Source: Galeruca laticollis
Taxonomy: Eukaryota; Arthropoda; Insecta; Coleoptera; Chrysomelidae
Length of the DNA stretch: 64,000 nt
Assembly: GCA_963921935.1 (NCBI GenBank)
Contig: OY998176.1
Coordinates: 81,570,960 to 81,634,959, forward strand
Reading direction: 5' to 3'
Position numbers and translations under genes: made by a program. Below are positions 1-11,073 of this stretch, piece by piece. Position 1 is the stretch's first letter. Each line of letters opens with the position of its first letter. The notes under the pieces are model-generated. The model had not been told where the DNA came from and did no database searches. It saw nothing but the letters and a program-made list of their open reading frames with translations.

Positions 1-994
1 CATTGAGTCTCTATTAGCATATAACCCACACCTGAGTAGCTCTTCGGCGGGGTAGCCGTTGCATAGAGAATGATGATATATTTTCAAAAAATAGAGAAAG
101 ACATTGATTGAAGAATGTGAAAAAGATTCAGAAGAACTAAACTTTTGATTTAATATTCGGTGTAAACATAATTGAATCGTATAAATAAATTCACTGAGAA
201 CCAGTCGCCTTTTTACTTGTTTAGTCAAAAGTGACATCATTCGCTCTGATTGGTGCTCAATTTATCATGGCGGACTATAATAAATGCGTGTTTCGTATTT
301 CGTGACTCAAGTTTCATAAAATAAATACATAAGTTTGGTTATTTTTACTTACTGTCATTATACCTATTGAGTATTGTTTTTAGTCCAGCACCATACAGGG
401 AAAGGGTTTCAGTTATAAAACACACATTATCTGTTGGTAACTTATTTAATATTTAAATTAACAATCACATGGTTATAGTTCCTAAAACTAAAAGAAACGA
501 ATCTCAAAAATGTAATAGACCTTAGAAAGTAAATGATGTCATCCATCTCAAGAATATGAAAAGATTCTTATTTTAAAAACATGGTACTTGGCACAACTAA
601 ATGCGCTGGACCTAGAAGAAGGGTATCTACCAAAATGTACTGCCAACATCACCAGCTATTCCATGTTAACGCTGTTAACGCAGAAAAAATCAAGAATGAA
701 TAGAAATTGAAGCTTGTGTACCCTCCAAATACTCTGTTTCTAGTACAGTAAACATATAGGGTATTTTATTTAAAAAATCAACGTGACTACTATCATAAAA
801 GCGTAAATTTTTGAATATACTACTTATATGTACAATTCTGAAAACCGTTTATATACCTACTAGCAGTTCATTTTGGAAGCAATTTAAGAAGTAGAACCAA
901 ATACCATTTAACTGATTGACTTGATTTCAAATGTAATTTTAAAAATTATTTTGTTGTAACACTTTACACATTAATTTTTGATCAAAATTATATT
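1..994. other. AT-rich stretch without recognisable gene
   Basis: I see no open frame, RNA gene or known repeat end here. Short AT-rich runs and scattered stops in all frames suggest old intergenic DNA. Confidence 0.5.
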
Positions 995-1502
995 AGGTGC
1001 ATTCTTTTTTACTGAGATCTCAGTTAATCTCGGCTCACATCAGTAATTTGAGCGTTCTTTTTATTTTACTCACTTCTAAGTGAGCTCCCCCTTCACCGAT
1101 GCTGAATGTGTTGTAAGGAGGTATCAGTTGGACTTGAGTCGGAAATAAAGTGGACATATAAACACACATAAGCTATTATTCTTTTGTTACAAATTATGGA
1201 TACAATAACATTATTAGATGCTGATACGAATCTGTCGTATAGTTTAAATTTATCCTTTGAAGATGCTCAGAGGGCGAAGGAAGGTAACAACTAATAATGT
1301 TGGAATATTAGCCATAATATAAATCTTAAGTCAAAGAACTATATGAAACTAAAAAATAACAAAATCAAGCGTGGTTATCAAAGATAGGTTATGTTTATAC
1401 GTTTTGTTTCTTATTCGTTCTTTTTGGTGCTTACTCACATCACTTTATCTCAGATCACCTTAACTGAAGTGATCTGAGATCTCAGTAAAAAAGAACGCAC
1501 CT
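995..1502. mobile_element. 508-bp DNA transposon with ~28-bp terminal inverted repeats
   Basis: The left end begins AGGTGCATTCTTTTTTACTG (from 995) and the right end, read inverted, begins AGGTGCGTTCTTTTTTACTG (ending 1502). Both continue into AGATCTCAG, giving an almost perfect terminal inverted repeat. The 3-bp direct repeat ATT (992-994 and 1503-1505) fits a target-site duplication. Inside, a short ATG frame (1196-1294, 32 aa, beginning MDTITLLDAD) ends at a GTAAC donor-like site, so it could be the remains of a transposase first exon. The element looks non-autonomous; a 3-bp duplication is typical of PIF/Harbinger-like elements, but the family is not proven. Confidence 0.72.
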
Positions 1503-1675
1503 ATTATTGGAAAATATACTCAGTACATATTTGAGGAGCATCCATTTTCACCGCAAAATGAAATAAATATTGCATCATGTAGACCTCGATCATCTCTATG
1601 AAAACCCATGCTAAGTTTCTGCCAAAAGTACACATATATCCTTGTATAACTACGCTTAAACTACTGGCCAAAAGC

Positions 1676-2962
1676 TCCTTAAAACCGCTGAAATAATACT
1701 AATCCCAAAAGAAGGCAAAAATCTAAATGAAGTTTTATCATATAGGCCAATAAGCCTACTACCAATCATATCCAAAATTCTCGAAAGACTACTGTTACAA
1801 GGAATCAACTCAGACCCTAAAACAGAGGAATGGATACCTAACCAACAATTTGGGTTTCGAAAGGAACACTATACAGTACAGCAGGTTCATAGAATAGTAC
1901 ACCACATAAATACGGCAATTGGAAAACAAACAGTACTGCACGGCTGCCATCTTAGATTTTAGTCAAGCCTTGAACAAAGTGTGGCACACAGGCCTGGTTT
2001 TCAAAATTAAGAAATATCTTCCCATCTATTACCTGAAACTATTAAAGTCTTGTCTAAATGAGAGAGAATTTCGAACAAGAGTGAATGATAGTCATTCCAA
2101 TAAAAAGGTGTCCCACAGGGCAGCGTTCTTGGACCACTATTGTATGAGCTATATACAACAGATCTACTAACCAATAATGAAACCATCACCGGTACGTTTG
2201 CAGATGATGCCGCCTTCCTTGCAATCGACGAAAATCCAATTACAGCCTCTACCACTCTTCAGGTACAACTAAATGAAATCGAGACATGGTCACATAAGTG
2301 GAGAATTAAAATGAACTAATCAAAATCCGTCCAAGTGACCTTTACCTTGAGAAAATACCAGTGTCCACCAGTTTCACTTAACAATATTCAACTTCCTCAA
2401 TCCTCTAGTACCAAATACCTAGGAATACACCTTGACTCAAAACTCAACTGGAACATATAATTAAGAAGCGAAAAAAAATTGACCTAAGAATAAAAGATCT
2501 AACCTGGCTAATCAGTAGAAAATCGAAATTGACCCTAGAAAATAAAAGTCTCATCTAAAAAGCTGACATAAAACCAACTCCGGGGATGTGCGAGCAATTC
2601 AAATAAAATCATAAACCAAAGAAGCCAATCTAAAATACTACTCATGATAGCTGATGCACATTGGTACCAAACACTCCATGAAGGCCTAAGAATCCCGTTC
2701 GTACAGGATGTGATCTCTGAACACAGTGCGAAACACCATGAAGGACTGGAATTACACAGTAACCCCTTACTCCAACCTTTATTAGAATTTCAAGCCGAAA
2801 AGAGACTCAAAAGGAATTGGCTAATATGAGAAACGGATAAAGGGGTCGTATCACCGGAGAAGACCTCACCACACTAATAGGAGTCCACCTGCTGCTGAGA
2901 CAACAAATTAGCTTATAGAACCTTATGTTCTTTTGATTGCTAATAAATATATAATAAAAAAA
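1676..2962 (+). mobile_element. Jockey-like LINE relic (reverse transcriptase and 3' end)
   Basis: Translation in shifting frames shows reverse transcriptase blocks in order: IPKEGK and YRPISLLP near 1700-1755, QQFGFRKEH near 1845-1870, a damaged AFD block near 1955-1990, the FADDA active-site motif at 2197-2211, and KYLGIHLDSKLNW near 2410-2455. The C-terminal part (2644-2829) has HSNPLLQPLL, typical of jockey ORF2 after the RT. Frameshifts and stops (for example at 2320) kill the frame. A short A-rich tail near 2950-2962 marks the probable 3' end. It is 5'-truncated; the endonuclease is absent. Confidence 0.85.
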
Positions 2963-4009
2963 ATGTGGAGAAGATCCTGCACTTGACCTTAAATGTTCAT
3001 GACATTTTCCCAAGTAGGAATACAAGTTTTTTTTATTTCCAATGTTTTTATAAGGTGATTTAATAGATATTTTCTGCTTAAAACGACTTTTATTATATGT
3101 CAGTCAAAAGAGAACAATTCCAACAGCCTGATCAAGCAAAACGGTACAAATTCTCACATTTCAAGCAAAAGTAAACAAATCCATATCATTATATCGAAAA
3201 GTTTCTCTAATATTTTAGCAAAAATAAAATAAACATTGCAGCATATTTTCTATTTTTTAAAAAAATTTAATAAAAATGAAAATCCAAATTTTTCCAAAAT
3301 TGTGGCTAGAGAAAAAAATATCGTTTTATGCAAATATATTTCAAATGAATTTGTTTATTATTGCGTGGATGCTCCTCATGTATGATGCCTGTAAATTATG
3401 TCTTTTCGTTTTCAAAATTTCAGGATTAAAAGCTAGTACTAATAATAAAGCAACAGAACACTCATAAAACTAAATGGGAGCCAGTTATTAGAAAGTATTT
3501 AGAAAAACTCCGATTTTAAAAAAAATTAAGGATGTACAGTTAAAGGAAAATTTCAATTATGAAAACATTTCTACAGAAACAAAAAAGAGATTCAAAATAC
3601 ATTTGTTAAGCTTTTGAGATTTAAGAAAAGAAATAAATTAAAATTACTCAATCTAGTGATTTAAAAGATTGTCGACTAAACTAATGACTACAGCAGTTGG
3701 AGGGAGACTGACTGTGAAGCAGCTGCGGAGGCTGAAAGACTAAGAGTTTCACAAATAAAAACATGGAGTATTTAAACAAAATATTGCCTGTGTAAAAGCA
3801 GAAATAGTACAAAAATTATAAATATTATAACAAAAAGTCGATGGGCAGTACAAGTTCTTCGATTTTCAAATAATACAATAAAGAAAAACCATTTTGTGAA
3901 ATATCTTTTTTTGTGGATGCACATTTTATAATTTTGTTTTATCATCTATAAATGTAGGAAAAATATAACGTGCAACATATTCACGAAGTACGTTTTTAGA
4001 CCAACATGA
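2963..4009. other. Intergenic AT-rich stretch
   Basis: No gene, RNA or repeat end could be supported. The 63-aa plus-strand frame at 3276-3467 has no recognisable motif and lies in very AT-rich DNA. Confidence 0.5.
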
Positions 4010-4633
4010 AGTTTGGCTCACACACACACAGGTGGGGAGTCAAACCACCTCAGTTATAGCCACTCGCGGGACACCTCAAGGGGGAAGTAATATCTCCCCT
4101 TCTATGGATCATAGTAGTAGCTGAATTGCTCCATAGGCTAACGGAGTTTGGCTTCGAATGTATGGGCTATGCTGATGACATAGTTCTAACAGTCAGAGTC
4201 AAGTTCGCGAGAACCTTGTGTACTTTATTACAAAAGGGCCTCAGAATTATTGAGCAATGGTGCCTGTCACTTGGGCTAAATATTAACCCAAACAAGACCA
4301 CATTAATTCTATTTACCGGAAAAGAACACTTCGAGCTATCTATAAATGGGGAAATCATAGAATGGAAATCTGAAGTTAAATATCTAGGGATAACCTTAGA
4401 CAGTAAACTTCTGTGGAATATGATGTTGAAATAACTGCCAGTAAAGCAATAAAAGCTTTGATGTCGTGCAGAAGTCTAGCTGGTAAGACTTGGAGCTGTA
4501 CTGTACGTCACGATTGTGAGACCAGCAATGATGTATGGGGCATACCAAAGCAAGTCTAAACAGCACGTGAAAGATCCTCGATAAAGTTTAAAGGCTTGTC
4601 TGTGTGAGCATCATTGGAGCTATGAGAACGCGC
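4010..4633 (+). mobile_element. R1/I-type LINE reverse transcriptase fragment
   Basis: The frame around 4060-4434 reads TRGTPQGG, then SPLLW, GYADDIVL (active site near 4160-4185), LSLGLNINPNKTTLILF and VKYLGITLDSKLLWN, the order of palm and thumb motifs in the R1/I group of insect LINEs. After the stop at 4432 the connection region continues in another frame (MSCRSLAGKTW near 4460-4495). Both ends are cut and the frame is broken, so it is a dead internal fragment. A short CA run (4019-4030) lies just inside its 5' end. Confidence 0.8.
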
Positions 4634-5195
4634 CCGTACATACTAATGAACATAATTAAAATTCGATGTTAATCAATTTTGTCAAATGTAGAGAATCTCA
4701 TAAAAGCAATAAGGCACACTTTAAAGCAATTTTGCTACAAAAAATCAGTCAAATCAAACAAAAAAATTCCTTTCTAATATCTGTTCATAGACATCTTAAC
4801 TATTATATCACATATTATTCGCCGTAAAGAAACTTATTACTAATCCTAATTTAAAGAAAAATATTTGTAAGGTAAATATATTATTTGTCTTTTTTTTCGT
4901 ACATTCTAGAAGTATGCAAATAAAATTAGCATAATCTCCTTCCATTTAGAAGGAGATTATACTCATGAGTATAATCTGTAAAACAATGTCAAAAAACCTC
5001 ATCAGGTCAATAAAATCAATAAACCATTGATTTGAAATTTGAACCACCTATACAAGAAAGGTGTAATCAGTATCTCTAAACTGTACAAGAGACTACCTGC
5101 ATATCTTATTAAGTATATTGCATTAATAAAAAATTTCTTTCTTTCTATTATCTCTTCTAATGGAGTGTAATTTCACAACAGTCTCGTAAAATATA
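4634..5195. other. Intergenic stretch with one perfect hairpin
   Basis: AT-rich DNA without a gene. It holds a small perfect hairpin (4931-4960, listed separately) and a pyrimidine-rich run near 5129-5150. Confidence 0.5.
4931..4960. repeat. Perfect 12-bp hairpin
   Basis: ATAATCTCCTTC (4931-4942) and its exact reverse complement GAAGGAGATTAT (4949-4960) are separated by six bases. No gene or element end is attached to it, so it may be a remnant of a palindromic MITE. Confidence 0.6.
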
Positions 5196-5585
5196 TAGCC
5201 TGTCCAAGCGAGCGAGTGGTTATTACCGGCGGTAATGTCAACAAATGTCAAAATACGTCGGTATTTTCCAATGTCTTTATCTACTTTCTGTACGGTCTAG
5301 GAGATTTGTTTAGTTAAATTTTCGCTGTTTTGATTTGTTTTTCAGTGTTCATTATCGTTTTCCCATTTCGAAACTTAAGAACTTCAGTTTTAATGAATAT
5401 GTCATAAACAAATTTGAAATTTTTCATCTGTCAACGGCTATAACTCTGCTCCCGACAGGGTTACTGGTGGTTTTAACCGTGACGCAATTTGACATCTAAC
5501 GATGACGTAACGATTAATACTAATCCTCGCTAAGACGCTACGGTATTTACTTTTGGTATTAACCAACCCTCGCCTGTACAGGCTA
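5196..5585. mobile_element. 390-bp MITE-like element with imperfect terminal inverted repeats
   Basis: The left end TAGCCTGTCCAAGCGAGCGA matches the inverted right end TAGCCTGTACAGGCGAGGGT, and both continue into GGTTATTACC / GGTTAATACC. No coding frame lies inside. The terminal string TAGCCTGTCCAA also occurs in the arm of the foldback element at 20.6 kb, so the two may be related. Mutations between the ends suggest an old insertion. Confidence 0.65.
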
Positions 5586-6539
5586 ATAGTTAATCAATGC
5601 ATATTTTCCGGTTTATAAACCTGTACAGGTCAGTTATCAGTGTGCGGCTGTTGCTTTCAGACATATATGTGTATATACAGAGCATACAGTAGTTTTACTA
5701 GTATATAACCTATGGTTTTTAACATTATTTTCAACAGTTGGTGAATAAGTAAACTTCTCATTGCAATGTATTTTATTTTATGCACACACTCCTAGACCTT
5801 TGATAAACAAAACACTTCACGGCTACTAAACTATTAAATTAAACAATATGTTCCATAATTAAGTAAATTTTTATATATATTTACATAAATCAGTGAAATA
5901 AAGTTTAAACTCGTATTTATGAAAATATATAATTTTTCCCTACACTAATAGGTTTTAAATTTCACTTATAGTTTGGGAAAAGTATCAAGTTGTTTTTACC
6001 TCCAAGCTTATCTGTATAAGTTTATGTTGTATTCTAGTGGTTGAAAGTTTTGATTGTTTTCATCTAGTTATTATTGTACTATCGAACAATATAACATATT
6101 TTTTTTTCAGTTGTGTGAGTTTGATATTGGAAATACAGAGCAAATCTTTGGAGCTTCACAAATGTGATTCTTAGCTTGGACTAGTATCATTATCAATTTG
6201 AATAAATGGCTTGGAATATTACTATATAGAACCTATTGTCCTAACTCCTAAATGGGCAGGTTGATTGTGCGGATCTTTTGAGTCAGGTGGGGCTTAGCAT
6301 TACTTGTCTTCGCCATCAAGTTACCTTTCATAGAACAACATATGGCTATAAATAGATATCTGTGCTTTTTGAATAGCTTAATTTTGAAATTTTCAATATG
6401 TCTTTAGGTCAGTTCACACATTGCTTAGGGCTATGATTTGTTGAGTTATGTTGTGTTCTTAATTTTTTTTTATTTATATAAGTATTGTTTTGTACCTGTA
6501 GCTAGATGGAAAGTGTTATGTATTTTAAATTATTTGATT
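5586..6539. other. Intergenic stretch
   Basis: No gene is supported. The palindrome CCTGTACAGG occurs at the end of the preceding MITE (5573-5582) and again about 50 bp downstream. A pyrimidine tract ending in CAG (about 6100-6110) looks like a splice acceptor, but no open exon follows. Confidence 0.45.
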
Positions 6540-6635
6540 ATGTTGTATCAGTCTTTATACCTGACCTTATTGTATTATTTATTGTTGTATTGTAACAGTT
6601 AATGGGGTTTTCCGGTAATAAATGAATAAATAGGG
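6540..6635 (+). mobile_element. 3' tail of a CR1/jockey-like LINE
   Basis: The segment ends in GGTTTTCCGGTAATAAATGA followed by ATAAATA, the style of 3' end seen in other LINEs in this window (near 44.8 kb and 63.4 kb). No coding part remains upstream. The call rests on this tail only. Confidence 0.45.
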
Positions 6636-9045
6636 CCCTGTCAAGACATTATAATTTATCACCAACAAAACTATGCCAGGGAAAGGTAGGAATAACTACA
6701 ATGGGTATAAACAGAGGTAAACAAATCTGGTTCACACATTCACAAGCATACCTTTGATTCATATAACAAAACTCTAATAACAATTTCAAATACAAGACTG
6801 ATATTTTTATTACATCCATGAATTTAAATAACTTTTTAATAAAAACAAACTAGCCAAATATACAATAAAATAAGTCCTTAAACAGCACAATATACTGTCC
6901 ACCTAAGGGCAACCATTACTTAGATCATTAATAAGGTTTTGAGTTTCTTGGGAATAGATGCAGTTGAAGAAAATATGATTCAGGTCACTTTTAATATGAC
7001 AGTATTGACACAGTTTTTAGGTTCTCCTGTAAAAACTTGCAAAACTGACTTACTAGGTTTTAAAATTAGGCCGACAGTATGCGAGTAATGTCAATTATAA
7101 ATTGTTTTATCAGAGTGAGGTTTAGATTTTATTTTTTATAGTATAGAAAGGAGAATTAAGAACTGCAATTCGCTGTTTCCGAAATATCTTAGATAACTTC
7201 AGTGTATTCCCAAATTTCGACTTCTTTAGATGTACATATAATTATTGTAATGAAATTTTTATCAATTATTTCCAGATTTATATAGTGAAATAAAAGCATA
7301 TCGCAGACAAATATTATTGTTACAAATCCTTTGCTTACAGACCCAGATAAGTTTAGTTTAAGTTTAAACTTTATTTCTTTAATAACAGACCACTTTCAAA
7401 AGGTAATAGTTTCAACAATCACTATACATTTCATTTTTAATAAATCAAGTCATATTATTTATACTCGATTCGTATATATTACCAGCAATCTGTATAATCT
7501 GGTATTCTGTACAATTCCTGGGGAATGTATAGAATACCTAAAACGTTACGGTAATGTAAGAAGTATTAATTATTTTATTATTTGCCAATACTGAATGCAC
7601 AACTGGCAATGTGTGTAAAAGATTATAGCACCTCTTTCATAGAGATTGTTTTTAAAAAGTACCATAATTGTTAATTTTAATAGAGTTGATTTTGAACAAA
7701 CGTATCGTATTTTATTTGTCTGGCATTTCATAGGTGAGTAGGTACCTACTTACATAACATTGATATGTAATGAACAATAATATTCATATTAATTCATACA
7801 TTGCTTGGATGCCCCAAGTATTCTAAACATTGCGTATGTAGTGTATAGTATACCTAAATTATACAGTTTGCCGGTAACGTATATAATTAATAGCTAAGCC
7901 AAAAAATATAGATGAGCTGTATTTCTCCTAAAAAACTCATTGATATATTCATGATTATGGAAAATTCCTATTATTTTGTATATGTACAGCACACCTTATT
8001 TTTTACTTAGGAAGATTACTGGCTCACATAAAAAAATCCTTAAAACATACAACACTGGTAAACCTACTGTTTGTACCAACTTAATGCATCATTCAGAGTG
8101 CAAAATTTTACGAAGGTAATCAACAAATTTTGCAAAGGAAAAGTGAGAATAAATTGTTCATTGATTACACATGATGTTAATCGACTACTCTACACAAAGT
8201 ATGTGTAGTTTCATAGCATTTCATATTTGTAAATTCTGTTTTGCAGTCTGGACAACAATATATCTTCTTTTCGCACAGAAAACACAAATGACCATAAAAT
8301 ACCATTTACCTTATAATAGAAAATAAATGAACAATCGATCACTGACAGTAGATGGTGATTTCTATTTAAATACAAACAAAGTAGATCATAATTTGGCTGA
8401 TATTTTGTATTATAATTTTATCCTACATTAATTTGGATCTTTACAGTGTGTATTGTATTTTAATTATAATAAACCATATCTTCTGTTAGGAAAGGATAGC
8501 TTAAACGTTAATTTTTGTTGGAGAAGTTAATTTAGTTTTAACAAGAAGTTTTACCTTTTACAATTTTTACACGATTTTCAATTACTATTGTATGTACTTA
8601 AAATATGCACCAGTATGTTAAAGAAGACGAAGCTAAATTATGAAATACAATTACTAACCTGTTATTTGTTTGTGACTTGGACTATATACCCCAAACTGCT
8701 ATTTACAAAAATTAATAAACATATTTCGTAAAAACATTAATTTTGTTGAGTATTTATCTTAAACGAGTAATTTGTATTTTTTCCCGAAAATCAGTATACT
8801 GAGATTGCTTCTTGTTTGAAAAACTATAGAAAAATTCTTTATAATATGAAAAATATTTTATAATTCATTTTTGTTTACCAGTGTGTTGTATATAAGGGCA
8901 TATTTGACGTTTTCATAAAAACCACTAACATTGCTGCCTTTATAGAACCAATTAATTTTATAGACAAACAACTTTCGGTTGGAACTTATTGTCTATCACA
9001 CTAAAAAGCTCCCTTGCATACTGGAGTACATTATCAAACCAAAGC
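6636..9045. other. Long AT-rich stretch without recognisable genes
   Basis: Several short frames occur (for example 7331-7594 plus, 87 aa), but they show no motif, domain or codon bias and sit in AT-rich sequence. I could not see terminal repeats or RNA genes. Confidence 0.5.
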
Positions 9046-9778
9046 CAGTGGCGTACCTAGACCAAAAAACATACTCATCTATCATGGTGATTATAACAAT
9101 TTTAAGTATTACAATACAAAATCTAAGTGCCTTGGCTTAACAGCAAGGTCATCAATTATTTTTCCATTGGATATAACTTCATCTCTATGAACTGACAGCA
9201 TAGCTAGTCCATTAAGCCTCAGTTGGGTAGTAGTATTTCTAAAATAGGTTTTTATATTTTTTAAGGTTTAAAAGGTCCTGTCTGGTGTAGCAGTGGTGGT
9301 CACAGGCAGTGTACAATTTTTTTTATAAGTTTGTGAACATTCGGGTAGGCATACTGACTATAAATTTCCAAATAAGCCAGTGCTTGATGTTTATTTTTTA
9401 TTTCTGAGCATTTACTTAAATGTTCGTGCCACATTTTAATTTCTGATTTTAAAATAATTTTGGGAATATCAGGTGAATATAAATCAAGTAATTTATTATA
9501 CTGATTATTGCCTGAAACAGTTTCTTCGCCTACAGTCCCCACTAATGATGGTGATAATAAGCACATAAAGCAGTTAAAAATATCTTGATGATTTGTAAAT
9601 ATTTCTTCAATCTGATTAATGAAAAAATCCAAGAATGGTAAATAAATAGTAGTTCGAAAATAGTCGACAATTACCGTTTTTGAATCTGCATTTATAAATT
9701 GATTTGCTCAGTTTTTTTTACCCCAATAAAGTCGGTGGATATTTATAAGTTTAGCTGAGTCCCGTAAGTATGCCACTG
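9046..9778 (-). mobile_element. hAT element remnant, 733 bp, with CAGTGGCGTAC-type ends
   Basis: The left end CAGTGGCGTACCTA (9046-9059) matches the inverted right end CAGTGGCATACTTA (ending 9778). Inside is only the C-terminal part of a hAT transposase on the minus strand, so the element is internally deleted. An 8-bp string ATCAAACC lies a few bases left of the left end and ATCAAAAC directly right of the right end, a possible shifted target duplication. The ends resemble those of the MITE at 54566-54837. Confidence 0.7.
9120..9660 (-). pseudogene. hAT transposase C-terminal dimerisation region, broken
   Basis: Read on the minus strand, the open part (9632-9300) runs from MDFFINQIEE through NKHQALAYLEIYSQYAYPNV, then in a shifted frame comes VTTTATPDRTF, a stop, and TLKNIKTYFRNTTTQLRLNG followed by LAMLSVHRDEV. 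The last two blocks are the conserved hAT C-terminal dimerisation motif of ZMYM-like transposases. One stop and at least one frameshift make it non-functional. The N-terminal zinc finger and catalytic regions are missing. Confidence 0.78.
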
Positions 9779-10785
9779 ATCAAAACTACCATTGATAAAT
9801 TGCAAGTTTATTGTTCAATACCCTGGTATATAAACGAAAGGCAGTTTTTCACATGATAGGTAATGAGTCAGTTAATTGAAAGTTGCTAGAGTATAATACA
9901 ATTTTTCCTTTAAAAACCATCTAACCTTTTGTGACAAGTATATCAAAATAATTATTTTTCCTCCAAGTTATTCAGTGAATTTAGTTTCTAAAGAATATTT
10001 TATTCATCTCGATTGATATCACTAATAATGTTGATTCCTTATTGGGATAATTATTCATATAAGTACTATTATTTTACTTATTAAACTATTACAACATAAC
10101 TTTCTCACTTTTGTAAGTAATTACGTTTATAAAGTCTTCAATTTTATATTCTCATCAGGGTTTTGCTGTCATGCATTTTAACAATTTTTGAAGAAAAAGT
10201 TTCATGACGCTTTCACTTTTTGCAACATATTTTTTTTATGTTTACTGAGGGTATAGAATTTTTATAAGTGTTATCAACAAAAATAAATAAAGAAACAACA
10301 CTACATTTTTTAATAATTGAATTACTCTGAACAAGCAGTAATGTTATTGGTTTTTTATTTGGATTTACAAAACTGGAAAAAATATTTATGAAAATATAAA
10401 AAAATAAAAAAAATCTATACTATTTCTAGGTAACGATTCATGAAGCAATTTACAATATATACGCTGCTTCAATAAATTAAACAGAAAAATAACTGACTGA
10501 ATACCATTTTTTGTTTGAACTGAAAACAAAAATGGATCAGTTAATTCTTGTAATATCATCAAAATGCAATGATTCAATGAACTGGTATAGTATACTTAAG
10601 CTAAAAGTTTGGTATACGTTTCTTTGTCACTTATTTGATCTATGGAATGTTGGGATACATTTGTTTCTAGAAATAAAAAAATATGGTACATATGGAACAC
10701 CAAAAATAAACCCCTAACAGTTTACATAACGATAATGCTAAAAATTAACAGTTCAGTATCTTTGAAATATGTCAATTATATCACC
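9779..10785. other. AT-rich stretch downstream of STIMATE
   Basis: No gene seen. The overlapping short frames at 10386-10577 (minus) and 10511-10717 (plus) carry no recognisable motif. This region is presumably the 3' flank of the minus-strand STIMATE gene. Confidence 0.45.
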
Positions 10786-10791
10786 TTTATT
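10786..10791 (-). promoter_or_regulatory. Candidate polyadenylation signal of STIMATE
   Basis: AATAAA on the minus strand, about 67 nt after the stop codon of the last STIMATE exon. Position and sequence are right for the transcript's 3' end. Confidence 0.5.
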
Positions 10792-10857
10792 GAATTATAA
10801 CAGAAAGTATTATACTGACATGTAAAACGATAAAGAACTAACTTACCTTTTGAAATA

Positions 10858-11073
10858 CTAAGTTACTATGGTTCTTGTTATTGGCACCGTTTCAGAATCT
10901 AAGAGCTCATCATCAGCTGATAGCAATACATCACTTTCTGAATCTACATGTCTCTTTCTTGTAAGTGAACGATATTTAACATGCATTCTACGTAAAAGAC
11001 TGTCACTATATCTTCTTTTCTTTGCTGGATCTTTGTACATTAAGAAATTATCAGTAACCCAAAACATTAATAT
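10858..11073 (-). CDS. STIMATE: STIMATE exon 5 (last)
   Basis: Acceptor AATTTTAG|AT, phase 0. It codes ILMFWVTDNFLMYKDPAKKR, completing the last membrane helix, and then a basic-acidic cytosolic tail with SESDVLLSADDE, as in vertebrate STIMATE. Stop TAG at 10858-10860. A donor-like AAAAG|GTAAGT follows the stop within about 15 nt, so a spliced 3' UTR or an alternative C-terminus is possible. Confidence 0.87.
   Translation of the reverse strand: MLMFWVTDNFLMYKDPAKKRRYSDSLLRRMHVKYRSLTRKRHVDSESDVLLSADDELLDSETVPITRTIVT

Noticed and set aside
7331..7594. 87-aa plus frame
   Set aside because: Composition matches random AT-rich translation (Ile, Phe, Tyr, Asn); no motif.
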